Source: CAZJRB01 sp964547995 (GTDB lineage Bacteria > Planctomycetota > Planctomycetia > Pirellulales > Thermoguttaceae). From it: a stretch of DNA of 64,000 nucleotides. The stretch covers positions 1-64,000 of the forward strand of contig CAZJRB010000009.1 of assembly GCA_964547995.1 (NCBI GenBank), in the 5' to 3' direction. The position numbers and the translations under genes were made by a program. The notes under the pieces are model-generated. The model did no database searches. It had not been told where the DNA came from and worked only from the letters and a program-made list of their open reading frames with translations. Positions 1 through 8,553 of the stretch are shown here, one piece after another; within the stretch, counting starts at the first letter, position 1; the number at the start of each line of letters is the position of its first letter.

Positions 1-72
1 ATCCGCGCGCAAAGCGGTTGCACCCAACAGAAGGCCAACCGTCATCACTGTCAGCGTCGTTTTCATTTTCAT
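1..72 (-). CDS. Start of a secreted protein (partial, runs off the window)
   Basis: Reading the minus strand from an ATG at 72 gives 24 codons with a textbook signal peptide: a Lys-rich start (MKMKTT), a hydrophobic core (LTVMTVGLLLGATA) and a likely cleavage site near ALRAD. A GGAGAAGG ribosome binding site lies just upstream. It follows the SUMF1-like gene ending at 115 on the same strand, so it is probably the next member of the same secreted-protein locus. Its function cannot be told from 24 residues. Confidence 0.7.
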   Translation of the reverse strand, partial: MKMKTTLTVMTVGLLLGATALRAD

Positions 73-114
73 GATTTTTCCTTCTCCAAACACTGAATAC
101 TGGTTACTTCCACC

Positions 115-1902
115 TCACGGTGCCGTGCGCACGCAGCGGAAGGTGACGTTCATGGACATGGTCCGGTTCTGGTCCATTCCCGTTGCGGCCACCAGCATTT
201 CGCGGTCCGACGTGCGCAGCCGGTTGTGTTCGTTCGAGCCCGTCCACGAGTTGATGGCCCCGCCACGAACCCCAAAGCCCCACCCACCCCTCTTCTTCGG
301 CTCGACCACCATCTCAGACCAGTCTCCGTGCGTGTCGGCGAAACGGCGTCCCTCCCAACTGCCCACCGTCACCACGCGCTCCCACAGGCTGCCGCTGAGT
401 TCGAGGATCCCCCAGTACGAGGCACCCGCTGCGACCCGGTCGCTTTCGGGCGTTGCAAATACCCCCGCGCGCAGCAGCGGGGTCGAAACGGCACCGGACC
501 GGAACGGCCGGGGGTCCTTGCCCTCGCGCAGGATCGATCCGTCCCACACGGCGTTGCCGCGCGATGCGTCCGGCCCGTGATCCCCCTGCCAAACGATGGA
601 TTCTTCGGGTGTCCGGGCGTTCTGGAGCGCGTACCCGCGGGGCCCGGTGCTTTGCGCGGGTTCCTGAAAGGCCCTGCCGGTTGGCCATGGATGATAGGAC
701 GTGCCGGCGATCCCCGCCGTCCCCCAAGCGTATTCGTCGGGCACGGGCAGCAGCGGGCCGCGGCAGGCCTTCTCGTACTCCAGCTCCGTCATCGGCCGCA
801 ACCCGGCCCAGGCCGCGTAGGCCGCGCAGTCATTCGATATCAGGCACCGGCATGGCACATGGGGTCGATCGCTCTCGTAGACCGCCGGCGTGCCGGGCTT
901 CCCGGGAACCGCGATCTTGATCCCGGTCAAGGGCCGGCCTTCGCGGGACTCGATCGGCGCCAGGCCCGCCTGCCGCTCGGAGCCGACCGTGTTGAGAAAC
1001 TCCAAGTACTTTCCTTCCGTGACCTCGTGGCGCATGCAGTAGAAGGCCGCATACCCCTTCGGAAACTGCGCGGGAAGGGTCTTCGTGCCGCCGCTGGTGA
1101 AATCGTCCGGCCACAAGTACATCCCGATCCCGTCGCGGTTGAGCAGGTTCTTGCGGCTCTGGCCGCCCAGCGTAATCGCATCCTCGCTTTCCACGCGGTA
1201 GGGATCGGCGCTGTCGCCGGCCGAGAACTGGCCCGCCACGACGGTCGTCGAGCCGTCGCCGAGCCAGAACGCGCACTGCGGTACGTAGACCATCTGGATG
1301 GCGAGGACCTTCAATTCGACATCCCCCGGGGCATCTACGCCGTCCGCGTTGTGCAACCAGCGCAACTTCACGCCCTTGAAGTGGTTCGCACCGCTGCCGG
1401 CCGTCGCGCGGTAGACGAACACGCCAACGCCGCGTTTGCCGTCGTCGCTCGGGCCGACATCCAGCGCCGCGCCGTCGGGAACCGAATGGTCGGCGGCTAC
1501 GGTCGAAAGCATCGCGTGCGAATAGCCGTCGTCCCCGGGCTTTCGGAACTTGACGAACACCCAGGCCGCGTCCCAGCTCTCGAGCTTGAGCGTGCCGGTT
1601 CCGCCGTGCCGGTCCGCAGCCACGTCCCAGGCCGCGCGCCAGGAGTGGTCCCAGGCCAGGTCGAACGTGATGGAACTCTGTGCGGCGGCGGGACCGTCCG
1701 CCCGCCGCACGTTTTCGATGCGGATCGGGTCGGCCTTTCCCGTGCCCCGGAACCGCGCCTCCGCATGGTCGTCGGCCACCGCGGTCGAGACGGTTGCCAA
1801 CAGCGCCGCCGTGCTCAGCAGCGCTGGGATTCGCGGCAAGCGTCTGGCGGCGAAAGTCCCGCCGCCTGTAATTGTCGTCAGAAGGGTTTGTCTCTTCATC
1901 AT
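115..1902 (-). CDS. Secreted SUMF1/FGE-like protein, long type (paralogue 1)
   Basis: About 595 residues. Signal peptide in the first ~43 residues (core STAALLATVSTAVA), then an N-terminal domain (~45-200) with the signatures PIRIENVRR, ITFDLAWDHSWRAAWD and WDAAWVFVKFRKPG, then a divergent SUMF1 domain (~205-595) with MVYVPQCAFWLGDG, YCMRHEVTEGKYLEFLNT and AAWAGLRPMTELEYEKACRG. The C-terminal block ends LRTSDRE...TFRCVRTAP. True formylglycine-generating enzymes carry a C-x4-C pair just before the RxxAR motif; here no such pair is visible, so sulfatase activation is unlikely. An EgtB/PvdO-like or purely binding role is possible. Two adjacent ATG codons start it; spacing from GGGAG slightly favours the second (1899). 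It follows the short-type paralogue at 1952-3289. Confidence 0.8.
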   Translation of the reverse strand: MMKRQTLLTTITGGGTFAARRLPRIPALLSTAALLATVSTAVADDHAEARFRGTGKADPIRIENVRRADGPAAAQSSITFDLAWDHSWRAAWDVAADRHGGTGTLKLESWDAAWVFVKFRKPGDDGYSHAMLSTVAADHSVPDGAALDVGPSDDGKRGVGVFVYRATAGSGANHFKGVKLRWLHNADGVDAPGDVELKVLAIQMVYVPQCAFWLGDGSTTVVAGQFSAGDSADPYRVESEDAITLGGQSRKNLLNRDGIGMYLWPDDFTSGGTKTLPAQFPKGYAAFYCMRHEVTEGKYLEFLNTVGSERQAGLAPIESREGRPLTGIKIAVPGKPGTPAVYESDRPHVPCRCLISNDCAAYAAWAGLRPMTELEYEKACRGPLLPVPDEYAWGTAGIAGTSYHPWPTGRAFQEPAQSTGPRGYALQNARTPEESIVWQGDHGPDASRGNAVWDGSILREGKDPRPFRSGAVSTPLLRAGVFATPESDRVAAGASYWGILELSGSLWERVVTVGSWEGRRFADTHGDWSEMVVEPKKRGGWGFGVRGGAINSWTGSNEHNRLRTSDREMLVAATGMDQNRTMSMNVTFRCVRTAP

Positions 1903-1951
1903 GCTCTCCCTGATACAGCGAGGTACTCAATCCGCCAATCCCTAATCCCTC

Positions 1952-3289
1952 TCACGGCCCCACTCCCCTCGGTGCGGTGCGCACCCCGCGCCAGCAGAAG
2001 GAGTGGGGTTTCCGCTCGGGATCCGCAACGGCAGCGGTGAGACGATACGACGGATTTCCGGCCACGCCGTGGCCGCCGCGGATTCCAGAGCCGACGGCAT
2101 CTTCCTGCGGCCAGTCCGCGGGCAATGTCGGGGTGCCGCGACCGTGAGAGCACTGGAAGCGCCGTCCGATGGCATTACCCACGGTCACCGTGCGTTCGCG
2201 GGGGAGTCGCCAACCGTTGATGTCCCGGACTTCCCAATACGAGGGATGGTCCAAGCTGTCCCCCGTGTCCCACCCTGGCTCGATCGGCCCGCGCGTGACT
2301 TTCTCGTACTCCAACTCGGTCATCGGGCGCAGGCCGGCCCAGGCCGCGAAAGTTGCGCCGTCCGCCCAGGACAATCCACCCAGATTATGACCCGAAGGCT
2401 CTCCTTTTACCGAGTACGTGTAGTCCGGGGGAGATCCGGATCGGGTAATCCCCCCCTTGTCGGAATAACGCGCGGCCGCTTGCTCCGCGGGCAGCGTGTT
2501 CAGGAAGGCGGCGTACTGATCATAAATAATATGCTTCTTCATGCAGTAGAAGGCGGCATAGCCGTTGGGGAAGGTGGCCGGGATTTCGTCCTTGTCCTCC
2601 GGCTGCGCGCCCCGCCGCGCCCACAGCTTGCCGGCCTGCTGCCCGGTCGGAATCGCGCCGGCGCTAGTGACCCGGTAGGCCAGGGTGTGCTGCGTGCCGT
2701 CCGTGTACTTATAGAAGTGGTAAGGCTCGGTGCCGCCGCCCAGATAGAACGGCCCCTCGGGCACGAACACCATCTCGATCCCGATCGCCTGTACGGTCGG
2801 CTTCGCACCCTTCGCGATCCCTTGGTTGGCCGCCAGGTCCCAGAGGGCCGTGACCTTCGTTGCCGTCACCTTGCCGACACCGTACTCCGCGCGGCGCACG
2901 AACATGCCGAGGTACCCGTCCTTGCCGTGGGGCACGATGAAGTCCAGCGGCGTGCCGCCTTTTTCCTGGCCGTAACCGGTGGGGTCGAGCACCTTGTCTG
3001 CCACGAGCCGCACATGCCGCCACTCCTTCTCCCCTTCGGCCCGGACCTTGAAGAACACCCAGGCCGCGTCGTGGTTGGCCTCGTGGCGCCAGGAGCCTTC
3101 CCAGGAGATGTCGAACTGCAAGGCCGCGGTCCGCGCGTCGCGCGGAACCACCGTCACGTTCTCCACCCGCAGGGTGCCGGGGTGATCGGCCCAGCCCGCG
3201 TGCGCCACACGCGCGACCAGCAGCAGACTGCACGCGACCGCAGCCGCGCGTGCAAAGGATATTGGGTACCCGTTAGCTAATTGAATCAT
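1952..3289 (-). CDS. Secreted SUMF1/FGE-like protein, short type (paralogue 2)
   Basis: 445 residues. Signal peptide at ~1-31 (ending ARVAHAG). The N-terminal domain (~38-160) has TLRVENVTVVPRDARTAALQ, FDISWEGSWR and NHDAAWVFFKVRAEG. The SUMF1-like part (~165-445) has MVFVPEGPFYLGGG, YCMKKHIIYDQYAAFLNT and FAAWAGLRPMTELEYEKVTRG. It is shorter than the ~580-residue paralogues because the middle of the SUMF1 region is compact, and it closely resembles the protein at 15713-17140. The C-terminus (FCWRGVRTAP) lacks the formylglycine-generating cysteine pair. AAAGGA precedes the ATG at 3289. It is 38 bases downstream of the next gene, on the same strand, so probably co-transcribed. Function unknown; family assignment secure. 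Confidence 0.8.
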   Translation of the reverse strand: MIQLANGYPISFARAAAVACSLLLVARVAHAGWADHPGTLRVENVTVVPRDARTAALQFDISWEGSWRHEANHDAAWVFFKVRAEGEKEWRHVRLVADKVLDPTGYGQEKGGTPLDFIVPHGKDGYLGMFVRRAEYGVGKVTATKVTALWDLAANQGIAKGAKPTVQAIGIEMVFVPEGPFYLGGGTEPYHFYKYTDGTQHTLAYRVTSAGAIPTGQQAGKLWARRGAQPEDKDEIPATFPNGYAAFYCMKKHIIYDQYAAFLNTLPAEQAAARYSDKGGITRSGSPPDYTYSVKGEPSGHNLGGLSWADGATFAAWAGLRPMTELEYEKVTRGPIEPGWDTGDSLDHPSYWEVRDINGWRLPRERTVTVGNAIGRRFQCSHGRGTPTLPADWPQEDAVGSGIRGGHGVAGNPSYRLTAAVADPERKPHSFCWRGVRTAPRGVGP

Positions 3290-3327
3290 AACGCATTCCT
3301 TTCATCTGGTTTCGCCCACTCACACGC

Positions 3328-5079
3328 TCACGGCGCCGTTCTCACACAGCGGAAGCCCATGGCAAAGTGCCGCGAGCGCCCGTAGACCCAGGGAGTCGCC
3401 GCGACATAACGGTTCGACGTGCGAAAAGCCTCATTGCGGCCCCAGGCGCCGGCATGAGAACCGTACGGGCAACCACCGCCGCGCTGCCCGAAAATATCCG
3501 TCCACGCTGCCTCGCCACCTTCGCCATGGTTGCCCACGAATGTACGCCCCGCAGGGTGGCCGACGGATACGGCATGTTCGACCAGGTTCCCGCTCAGATC
3601 CAGAATCCCCCAGTACGACGTACCCGCACTCACGCGGTCACTGTGGGGCATCGCGAAGATCCCCACGCGCAGCGGTCCGTCGAGCTTTTCGTTCGTCCCC
3701 ATGAAGGGCGCGTTGCCGTGCGTGGCGTCTGGACCGTTGTCCCCCTCCCACGTGACGGTTTCGTCCGGCTGGCCGGCGTTCTGGAGCACGTACTTGCCCC
3801 CCTTGGCATCCATGCCGGCGATCCGGTCTGTCCCCCAGGCGTATTCGTCCGGCACGGGCTTGAGCGGTCCGCGGCAGGCCTTCTCGAACTCCAGCTCGGT
3901 CATCGGCCGCAGTCCGGCCCAGGCGGCAAACGCTGCGCCATCGTGGTGCCTGATGAAGTTGCAGGCCACGTGGGGGGCACCGGTTTCGTATACCGCCGGC
4001 TTGCCGGCTTTCAAGAGGGTGCCGGACGCGACGAAGGATCCTCGGTGGTACACCACCGGCACGACGGAATCGGGCGTGCCGGAAACCGCGATTCGGATCC
4101 CGTTCCGCATCGGACCGCCTTTCGACGGATTCGGATTGACGACCTGGCCGGCCGCGGAGGAGGGTTTTTCGACCGTGCGAGCGGCCTGCGCGGCGTACGA
4201 AAGCGTGTTGAGGAAATCGACGTACTGCTGCTGCGTGATTTCGTGCCTCATGCAATAAAACGCCCGATAGCCCTTCGGAAATTCCGCGGAAAGCGCTCGC
4301 GGCAGGTCGATATTGAAATCGTCAGGGCTGTTCAGGTACATTCCGGCCGCATCGCGGTTGTTGAGCACCTCGGCGGTTTCGCCGCCCAGCGTGAGCGCAC
4401 GCTCGCTCTCGACCCGAAAGGGATTGGCGCTGTAGCCGGCCGAGAACTGGCCGGCAACATGGTCTGTCGAACCGTCGCCGGCCCAGAAGGGACACGACGG
4501 CACATACACCATCTGAATCGCGAACACCTTGAGATCGACGGCGCCGGCGGCATCCGCCCCGTGCAGCCAGCGGAGAGTCACGCCCTGGAAGTCGTTCGGG
4601 CCGTGGCCGACCGTCTGGCGGTAAACGAACACCCCGACGCCGCGCCCGCCGTCGTCGGTAAGGCCAACCTGGAGCTCGGCGCCGGCCGGTGCGCGGTGAT
4701 CAGCGGCGCTGGTCGAGAGCATGGCGTGCGAATAGCTGTCGGCGCCGGGTTTGCGGAACTTTACGAACACCCAGGCGGCGTCCCAGCTATCGAGTTTCAG
4801 CGTGCCTTTGCCGCCGTGCTGGTGCTCGTCCACCTCCCAAGCCGCCCGCCATGAATGGTCCCAGGCGAGATCGAACGTGATGGAACTCTGCCCGGTGGTC
4901 GGGCCGTCAGAACGGCGTACGTTTTCGATCCGAATGGGATCGGCCTTTCCCGTGCCCCAGAACCGCGCCTTTGCATGGTCATCGGCCGGGACGACAGATG
5001 CGTTCAGCAGGAACACCGCCGCGACCAGCACTGCCAACCCGCACACGGTCCGCATCCCGTTTCTGGTTTTCTTGTTCAT
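3328..5079 (-). CDS. Secreted SUMF1/FGE-like protein, long type (paralogue 3)
   Basis: 583 residues from the ATG at 5079, chosen because GGAAAGGG lies nine bases upstream; a GTG at 5088 has no spacing to that site. Signal peptide ends near VVPADD. The N-terminal domain repeats the paralogue signature (KADPIRIENVRRSDGP, ITFDLAWDHSWRAAWE, WDAAWVFVKFRKPG). The SUMF1 region shows MVYVPSCPFWAGDG, YCMRHEITQQQYVDFLNT and AAWAGLRPMTELEFEKACRG, and ends FRTSNRY...GFRCVRTAP. Very similar to paralogue 1 in its first ~200 residues, so the two arose by a fairly recent duplication. No catalytic C-x4-C pair. Its upstream gap of 276 bases suggests it may have its own promoter. Confidence 0.8.
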   Translation of the reverse strand: MNKKTRNGMRTVCGLAVLVAAVFLLNASVVPADDHAKARFWGTGKADPIRIENVRRSDGPTTGQSSITFDLAWDHSWRAAWEVDEHQHGGKGTLKLDSWDAAWVFVKFRKPGADSYSHAMLSTSAADHRAPAGAELQVGLTDDGGRGVGVFVYRQTVGHGPNDFQGVTLRWLHGADAAGAVDLKVFAIQMVYVPSCPFWAGDGSTDHVAGQFSAGYSANPFRVESERALTLGGETAEVLNNRDAAGMYLNSPDDFNIDLPRALSAEFPKGYRAFYCMRHEITQQQYVDFLNTLSYAAQAARTVEKPSSAAGQVVNPNPSKGGPMRNGIRIAVSGTPDSVVPVVYHRGSFVASGTLLKAGKPAVYETGAPHVACNFIRHHDGAAFAAWAGLRPMTELEFEKACRGPLKPVPDEYAWGTDRIAGMDAKGGKYVLQNAGQPDETVTWEGDNGPDATHGNAPFMGTNEKLDGPLRVGIFAMPHSDRVSAGTSYWGILDLSGNLVEHAVSVGHPAGRTFVGNHGEGGEAAWTDIFGQRGGGCPYGSHAGAWGRNEAFRTSNRYVAATPWVYGRSRHFAMGFRCVRTAP

Positions 5080-5227
5080 CGCGTTCACCCTTTCCGTTTG
5101 GTGGACCGGTCAGACCAGTCGGACCGGTCGGACAGGACCGGACGGTTACTGACCATTGACCACTAATTACTCCCGCGCCTTGGTTCCCTCAATCTCTACC
5201 CCCTAGTACCCCATTGCATTTGATTTT

Positions 5228-5285
5228 GTACGTTGGCCCTCCGAGGCCGACGCGGTTTGTCGACGGCTTCGGAGAGCCATCGTAC
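5228..5285. repeat. Imperfect palindrome (REP-like hairpin)
   Basis: The arm GTACGTTGGCCCTCCGAGG (from 5228) matches the reverse complement of the right arm, which reads GTACGATGGCTCTCCGAAG, with a ~14-base loop. It lies in the 276-base gap between the paralogue-3 gene and the oxidoreductase gene. Just before it (5100-5150) are short imperfect GACCGGTCGGAC repeats. It could act as a transcription terminator for the minus-strand operon or be an interspersed element; no adjacent T-run is seen. Confidence 0.6.
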
Positions 5286-5355
5286 TGACAGTTTCAAGTG
5301 ACATGGGGTACTTAATCTTAGGTCTATTGGTTTCGGTGGGTCCCATTGCATCGAC

Positions 5356-6570
5356 CTATGTTCGCCACGGAGCGCGCATCGGTTGGTGGACCAACCGGTT
5401 GGCTTCTTCGTCTCCGATGATTTCCTCCTTGTCAGGGTCGTATTGGATCTTCCGTCCGCAGCGGATTGCGATATTTGCCAGGTGCAGAAGCGTCGCACTG
5501 CGGTGCGAGGCCTCGGCGTGGCCGCCGGCGCGGCGGCGCGTACGGATCGCCTCGGCAAAGGTCACCAGCGGCTCCGGGTCGGGCATCTCGCGCAGGCGCG
5601 CGCGGGCCGCCTCGTTGAGGTCGTCCTCGCTGACGTCGCGCGGACCGCGGCGTTCGTAGCGCTGGAGTCCTTCGCCACTGTCCAGGACGAAGGTCAGCCC
5701 GTCGGCGTATCGCAGCTCGACCCAGCCCCACATCCCGCATGCCTCCGGGTGCTGGGGCGGCGCGTACGCCTCGATCTCGACCGGACTGGTGAAGTCTTTG
5801 GCGTAGGTATACTGGATGGGGTCGAACGCGTGCTGGCCATGGTCGCCAATGCCGCCCCCCTCATAGTCCCAGTAGTTGCGGTGCGAGGCGCCGAAGCGAT
5901 GCCGCTGGAACGGCCGCCGCGGCGCCGGCCCGCAGTACATGTCCCAGTCGAGGTTCGGCGGGACCGGCCCCACGTCGTACCGGACCATGCCGCAGTGGAT
6001 CTTGACGTTGAACCCACGCCGGATAACCACCGCGTTACACATCTCAAGCAGCCCGCTGGCCATGAGCTTGTGCTTCTGGCGGTCGGCCTTGAAGCGTCCG
6101 AAAGTACCGATCTGGAAGATGCGCCCATAGCGCCGTTCGGCATCGACGACCGCGCGCCCCTCGGCGATGAACTTCGTCATCGGCTTTTCGCACAGGACGT
6201 CCTTTCCTGCCGCCATCGCCGCGATCGAGATCAGCGCGTGCCAGTGGGGCGGCGTGGCGATCGCCACCACGTGGATGTCGTCGCGCTCGAGCACGCGGCG
6301 GTAATCGGTGTAGATCGTCTTGTTGTCGGCGCGGTCGAGGAACTTTACGTCGCACTTGGCCAGAAGACGGATGTCCGGCCCCATCATCTTGAACGTCGTT
6401 CCGCCTCGACCTCCGGCCCCGATCAGAGCCCCGCCGAACTCCTCGCTGGGCGGTGTCCGGCCCTGGCCCAGGACGTTTCGGGGCACGATCGTCGCGGCAG
6501 CGGCGCCGGCCGCTGCCTGTTGGAGAAAGCCCCGCCGGCTCACTGCAAGTTGGGAACGGTTCATTTCCAT
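5356..6570 (-). CDS. Tat-exported Gfo/Idh/MocA-family oxidoreductase
   Basis: 404 residues with a twin-arginine signal (SRRGFLQQAAAGAAAATIV). The Rossmann domain follows (GGALIGAGGRGG as the NAD(P) loop at ~46-57), then ATPPHWHALISIAAM and LCEKPMTKF, the EKP motif that carries the usual catalytic Lys of the family, and a C-terminal alpha/beta sheet domain. The family oxidises or rearranges sugars using tightly bound NAD(P). The start has AGGAGACC directly upstream. Placed between beta-helix and SUMF1-like genes, it probably acts on a sugar released outside the cytoplasm. The substrate cannot be read from sequence. Confidence 0.85.
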   Translation of the reverse strand: MEMNRSQLAVSRRGFLQQAAAGAAAATIVPRNVLGQGRTPPSEEFGGALIGAGGRGGTTFKMMGPDIRLLAKCDVKFLDRADNKTIYTDYRRVLERDDIHVVAIATPPHWHALISIAAMAAGKDVLCEKPMTKFIAEGRAVVDAERRYGRIFQIGTFGRFKADRQKHKLMASGLLEMCNAVVIRRGFNVKIHCGMVRYDVGPVPPNLDWDMYCGPAPRRPFQRHRFGASHRNYWDYEGGGIGDHGQHAFDPIQYTYAKDFTSPVEIEAYAPPQHPEACGMWGWVELRYADGLTFVLDSGEGLQRYERRGPRDVSEDDLNEAARARLREMPDPEPLVTFAEAIRTRRRAGGHAEASHRSATLLHLANIAIRCGRKIQYDPDKEEIIGDEEANRLVHQPMRAPWRT

Positions 6571-6592
6571 GGTCTCCTGATCTTCTGCTATC

Positions 6593-8395
6593 CTACTCCA
6601 TGCCTACCCATTTGGGAGGCAATGAGGCCGGGATAGCTGGGCGGTTGGGGATCTCGTTGCCTTTGGCCCAGCGGGGTCCCGGCCGGGGAAACTCCCACGT
6701 GTCGCCCAGTTCGATGGCGCCCAAATCCGGGGCCTTGGCGCGGGCCTCGTGATGGTAATTCTTGCCGGCAGCGCCGGCGTCCACGGCCGCGCTGTCCGGG
6801 CGGAGGTGAAAGTCGATCGGTTTGAGCGACACGAACGGCTGATCGGCGTGGATCAGCTCGGGCATGTGCTGGGGGTCGATCTTCCGCCCGCAGTAAAGGT
6901 TGTGGTGGCTGAGGGGGAAGTCCGGAACGTCCCAGGGTTGCGACTTAGCGACATAGATGACGTTGTTCTCCAGGACGTTGTTCTCGTAGCGTTGGTCTTT
7001 GCCGAACCACTGGAAGACGCCGTGCGGCTGGACCACCGTGTTGTGGATGAGCCGCATGCCCCTGGTAGGCAAACCCTTGCCCCAGGGGGTGCCCAGCTTC
7101 AACCACGGGCCATTCCGGATGCCGTTCTCGGGCGAGTTGTAGAAGATGTTGTGGTCGACGGTAAGGCCCCCGCCCATGACCGGGCACACCGACAACAGAC
7201 ACAGGCCTTCCAGGACGACGTTGTGATGCACGCGGAGGTTCATCGGCGAAGCGCTGTCGAACTCGATGGGATCGTCCCCGCAGTTCTGGATGAGGTTGTA
7301 GGCGATCTCGCTGGCGTCCTCCGGTGAACTCGTGCCGTTGCCCCGCGGCTGGAGATGGTCCTGGGAGGAATCGTACACCCAGTTATGGCGGACGACGGAG
7401 CGCGGCCCGCCGAAGTTCATGAACACGGCCGACGTGTTGGCAGCATACAGCCCGCCCCAAAAACCCTTTTTGCACCACTCGTAGCCGGGTGCGCCGCTGA
7501 ACTCGCAATACTCCACGGTCAGGCCGCGGGACGTGCGGTTCGACGGCGTGATGGGGCGTTCGCCGGGCGTTTCGTGCGGCGGGAGGCTCACCGAGTCGGG
7601 CTGACAGATTCCCATGTGCGTGCCGGTGATGTAGCAGTCGCGGACGGTCACCTCATTGCCGTGGACGACCACCGCGGCCCCCACGCCCATGTGTAGCCGG
7701 AGGCCCTCGATGACCACGTGGTCGGCCTTCACCGTGATGTTGGCCAGCGTTCTCGAGAAGAAATGCCCGGCGCCTGGGACGTCGAAGCCGGTGTCGGGCG
7801 CCCAGCGGGTCTCTTCGGCGAACTCAGGCTCGGCACTGGTGTGGCCGCCTTCGGGGCAACTAAACTCAATGTCCGCGGTGCTCGGGTCGGCCCCTCCTGG
7901 CAGGCGAACGTAGAGGTGGCCGTTCCGCCAGGCGAAGCCGTCCGGCGCGCATCGCTTCAGCGCGCCTGAGGACTGGTTGGGGAACTGGGACGTCTTCAGG
8001 TACGAGTAGTATCCGTAGTTGACGAGGTTCCGCCCGTCGGCCATGACCCACCAGACGCGTTGGGGGACGGGGGCTTTGTAGATGTCCGACGCGCCCGCGG
8101 CGAGTTCGAACTTCAGCTTCGTCTGATCAGGCGGCACCGCGCCGCTGATGGTCGCCCCGCCGTCGTTGGCCGCCTTGAGCGTGACCGGCTTTCCCGGCTT
8201 TCCTCCGCGAGCGATCGTCAGGCGCTGATAGTACACGCCGTCCTTCAGCACGATCGTGTCGCCCGGCGCGGCCGCGTCGAGTGCTTTTTGGACGTTATCA
8301 GCGGGAGTCAATTGAACTTCCGCCCCCGCCGCCGGAATCGCGATCGCAACCGCCAGAGCTGCCAAAGCCAGCAGTCGTTCTACAGGCCGTTCCAT
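6593..8395 (-). CDS. Secreted right-handed beta-helix protein
   Basis: 600 residues from the ATG at 8395, which AGAAGGAGA precedes; an upstream in-frame ATG at 8446 adds 17 basic residues and no ribosome binding site. Signal peptide MERPVERLLALAALAVAIAI..AAGA. It then has the opening typical of parallel beta-helix proteins (VQKALDAAAPGDTIVLKDGVYY) and many short repeats in the middle (for example VVIEGLRLHMGVGAAVVVHG, VRDCYITGTHMG, VRHNWVYDSSQDH). Such proteins are polysaccharide lyases, epimerases or binding proteins. It lies 22 bases downstream of the next gene boundary on the oxidoreductase side, consistent with a shared transcript. Substrate unknown. Confidence 0.8.
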   Translation of the reverse strand: MERPVERLLALAALAVAIAIPAAGAEVQLTPADNVQKALDAAAPGDTIVLKDGVYYQRLTIARGGKPGKPVTLKAANDGGATISGAVPPDQTKLKFELAAGASDIYKAPVPQRVWWVMADGRNLVNYGYYSYLKTSQFPNQSSGALKRCAPDGFAWRNGHLYVRLPGGADPSTADIEFSCPEGGHTSAEPEFAEETRWAPDTGFDVPGAGHFFSRTLANITVKADHVVIEGLRLHMGVGAAVVVHGNEVTVRDCYITGTHMGICQPDSVSLPPHETPGERPITPSNRTSRGLTVEYCEFSGAPGYEWCKKGFWGGLYAANTSAVFMNFGGPRSVVRHNWVYDSSQDHLQPRGNGTSSPEDASEIAYNLIQNCGDDPIEFDSASPMNLRVHHNVVLEGLCLLSVCPVMGGGLTVDHNIFYNSPENGIRNGPWLKLGTPWGKGLPTRGMRLIHNTVVQPHGVFQWFGKDQRYENNVLENNVIYVAKSQPWDVPDFPLSHHNLYCGRKIDPQHMPELIHADQPFVSLKPIDFHLRPDSAAVDAGAAGKNYHHEARAKAPDLGAIELGDTWEFPRPGPRWAKGNEIPNRPAIPASLPPKWVGME

Positions 8396-8553
8396 GTTTC
8401 GTCTCCTTCTAGCTTGCCATAGTCTGTTTCCGGTTACTTCTCCCATCCTCCGACGGAACCGCGAGTTTCACCGACGATTTGGCTAACGAACTCGATCTTT
8501 ACCACGCCCGCCAAGTGGAAATGAGTGCTCATCATAGCGCCCCGCCCTCATGG

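Noticed and set aside
226..2040. Long open frame on the plus strand opposite the SUMF1-like gene
   Set aside because: It is antisense to a gene with a signal peptide and clear family motifs; its translation is Arg/Pro/Ala-rich with no domain, as expected in high-GC DNA.
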